Of a stretch of 64,000 bases of DNA, positions 63,400 to 64,000 are shown piece by piece. The stretch's first letter is position 1, and every line of letters begins with the position of its first letter. The position numbers and the translations under genes were made by a program. Source of the stretch: Vibrio ruber DSM 16370 (GTDB lineage: Bacteria > Pseudomonadota > Gammaproteobacteria > Enterobacterales > Vibrionaceae). The notes below the pieces were generated by a model. It saw nothing but the letters and a program-made list of their open reading frames with translations, was not told where the DNA came from and did not search any database. The DNA is taken from contig NZ_FULE01000047.1 in NCBI RefSeq assembly GCF_900163965.1, positions 50,127-114,126 on the forward strand, given 5' to 3'.

Positions 63400-63788
63400 G
63401 GGAGCCGGAGGCCAAGAAGATAAAATTGTAATGCGGGTGTTTGGTGCGCAATGACTTCTCCGATCTCATTACCACCTCCGCCTGCGCCCCAGGTACTTTT
63501 TCACAGCAGAAAAAGTACCCCAAAATGCTTAGGGTTTGAGTTCAGTGCACATAATCAGGGTCACTTTTATTCGCTCCTGCTCACAAAAAGCTTAAAATTC
63601 ATCCATGAATTTTACCCTGAGATCATCGATCAATTTGGCTTCATTGATTCAATGTTTCACCCAACTAGAATCAACCACTCAACAAAGAAAACCATTCAAG
63701 GATGAATGGTTAGGCTTTTCCGGGCAGGACGCCCGTAAAAGCCGGTTCTGGACAACGTGCGACACCGCCAAACAAAAAAGATCTTCTG
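63400..63788 (+). repeat. Structured repeat unit G, interrupted by IS110 element
   Basis: Matches units A-F up to AAAAAAGATCTTCTG and then stops exactly at the foot of the fourth hairpin, where the IS begins. First hairpin at 63492-63519. Confidence 0.88.
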
Positions 63789-64000
63789 ATGGGATGGTCA
63801 CTCCATCACTCGGCATCGTGATGTGCCATGATTGAAGTGATATCAACAATCGAAATCAGGAGTGACCACCATGAAATGTAGCGTAATCAGTATCGACTTG
63901 GCAAAAAACGTTTTCCAAATCTGTGCATTAGATGACAAACGTCTGGTTCTTTTGAACAAAAAAGTTAGACGAAACGACTTGCTCGATCAACTCAGACAAT
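63789..64000 (+). mobile_element. IS110-family insertion sequence, left end (partial)
   Basis: About 82 bases of non-coding left end precede the transposase gene. They contain GGTCACTCC (63796-63804) and its perfect reverse complement GGAGTGACC just before the ATG, enclosing a GGCATCGTGATGTGCC hairpin. The element continues past the window. Confidence 0.75.
63871..64000 (+). CDS. IS110-family transposase, N-terminal part
   Basis: Forty-three codons to the window end. It begins MKCSVISIDLAKNVFQICAL, the DEDD/RuvC-like first motif (IDLAKNVF) of IS110-family recombinases. The gene is cut by the window edge, so intactness is unknown. It acts with a guide (bridge) RNA in characterised relatives. 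Confidence 0.9.
   Translation, partial: MKCSVISIDLAKNVFQICALDDKRLVLLNKKVRRNDLLDQLRQ

Noticed and set aside
57880..63788. Repeat arrays as a CRISPR locus
   Set aside because: Units are about 470-500 bases and almost identical throughout, with no short repeat/variable spacer pattern and no cas genes.
57880..63788. Repeat arrays as integron attC sites
   Set aside because: Units are far longer than attC sites, stand in tandem without cassettes between them and lack paired R boxes.
58343..63835. Many open frames of 60-133 codons inside the repeat units
   Set aside because: They start and stop at different places in different units, several frames are open at once, and variation follows hairpin pairing instead of codon positions.

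Overview
The window looks like chromosomal DNA from a marine Vibrio, most likely of the V. gazogenes / V. ruber / V. spartinae group. This rests on Vibrio-like core proteins, a respiratory nitrate cluster, an ffs-atl-ybaY-tesB neighbourhood typical of Gammaproteobacteria, and a secreted PETase-type polyester hydrolase resembling the V. gazogenes enzyme I know as PET6. The species is an inference, since no rRNA or tRNA gene was seen.

Layout. (1) 0.2-16.5 kb is a nitrate/nitrite respiration block: a sigma-54 activator with a degenerate receiver domain, a YgbA-like protein, the NarX/NarL-type two-component pair, then on the minus strand nirBD, narK and narGHJI. Good FNR and NarL/NarP boxes lie upstream of narK and nirB. 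(2) 16.7-19.6 kb is a small cluster of PAS-LuxR regulator, PptA-like tautomerase, maleate-isomerase/arylmalonate-decarboxylase-like enzyme and DMT exporter. (3) 20-27.4 kb is accessory DNA: a PAAR-tipped putative pore-forming T6SS effector with its immunity protein, a MITE-like repeat, the PETase homologue, two unknown genes separated by an attC-like site, a truncated tyrosine recombinase, a nucleotidyltransferase-HEPN protein and KptA. (4) 27.7-51.2 kb is mostly core: SRP RNA, atl, ybaY, tesB, an Lrp regulator with a cysteine desulfhydrase-like enzyme, a Tim44-like protein, an LplT-PlsC fusion, a YeiH-type transporter, the menaquinone operon menFDHBCE, alaA and a peptide/nickel-type ABC transporter. 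(5) 51.4-64 kb is accessory again: secreted PL9-like lyase, chemoreceptor, Ntn-hydrolase, M42 peptidase, an unknown secreted protein and a lectin-linked esterase. These are interspersed with eight copies of a roughly 470-500 bp structured repeat, and the last copy is interrupted by an IS110-family element that runs off the window.

How the parts fit. NarX/NarL and FNR should induce nitrate reductase, the nitrate transporter and NADH-nitrite reductase without oxygen, and the men operon supplies a quinol that NarGHI can oxidise. The right-hand accessory region is rich in exported hydrolases, with a chemoreceptor and an oligopeptide-type importer nearby, which would suit feeding on polymers.

Most unusual signals: the structured repeat family, in which both arms of one hairpin change together between copies; a short GGACACAC boundary motif shared by these repeats and by an integrase scar 27 kb away; the two polyester-hydrolase-like enzymes; and the orphan PAAR effector/immunity pair.
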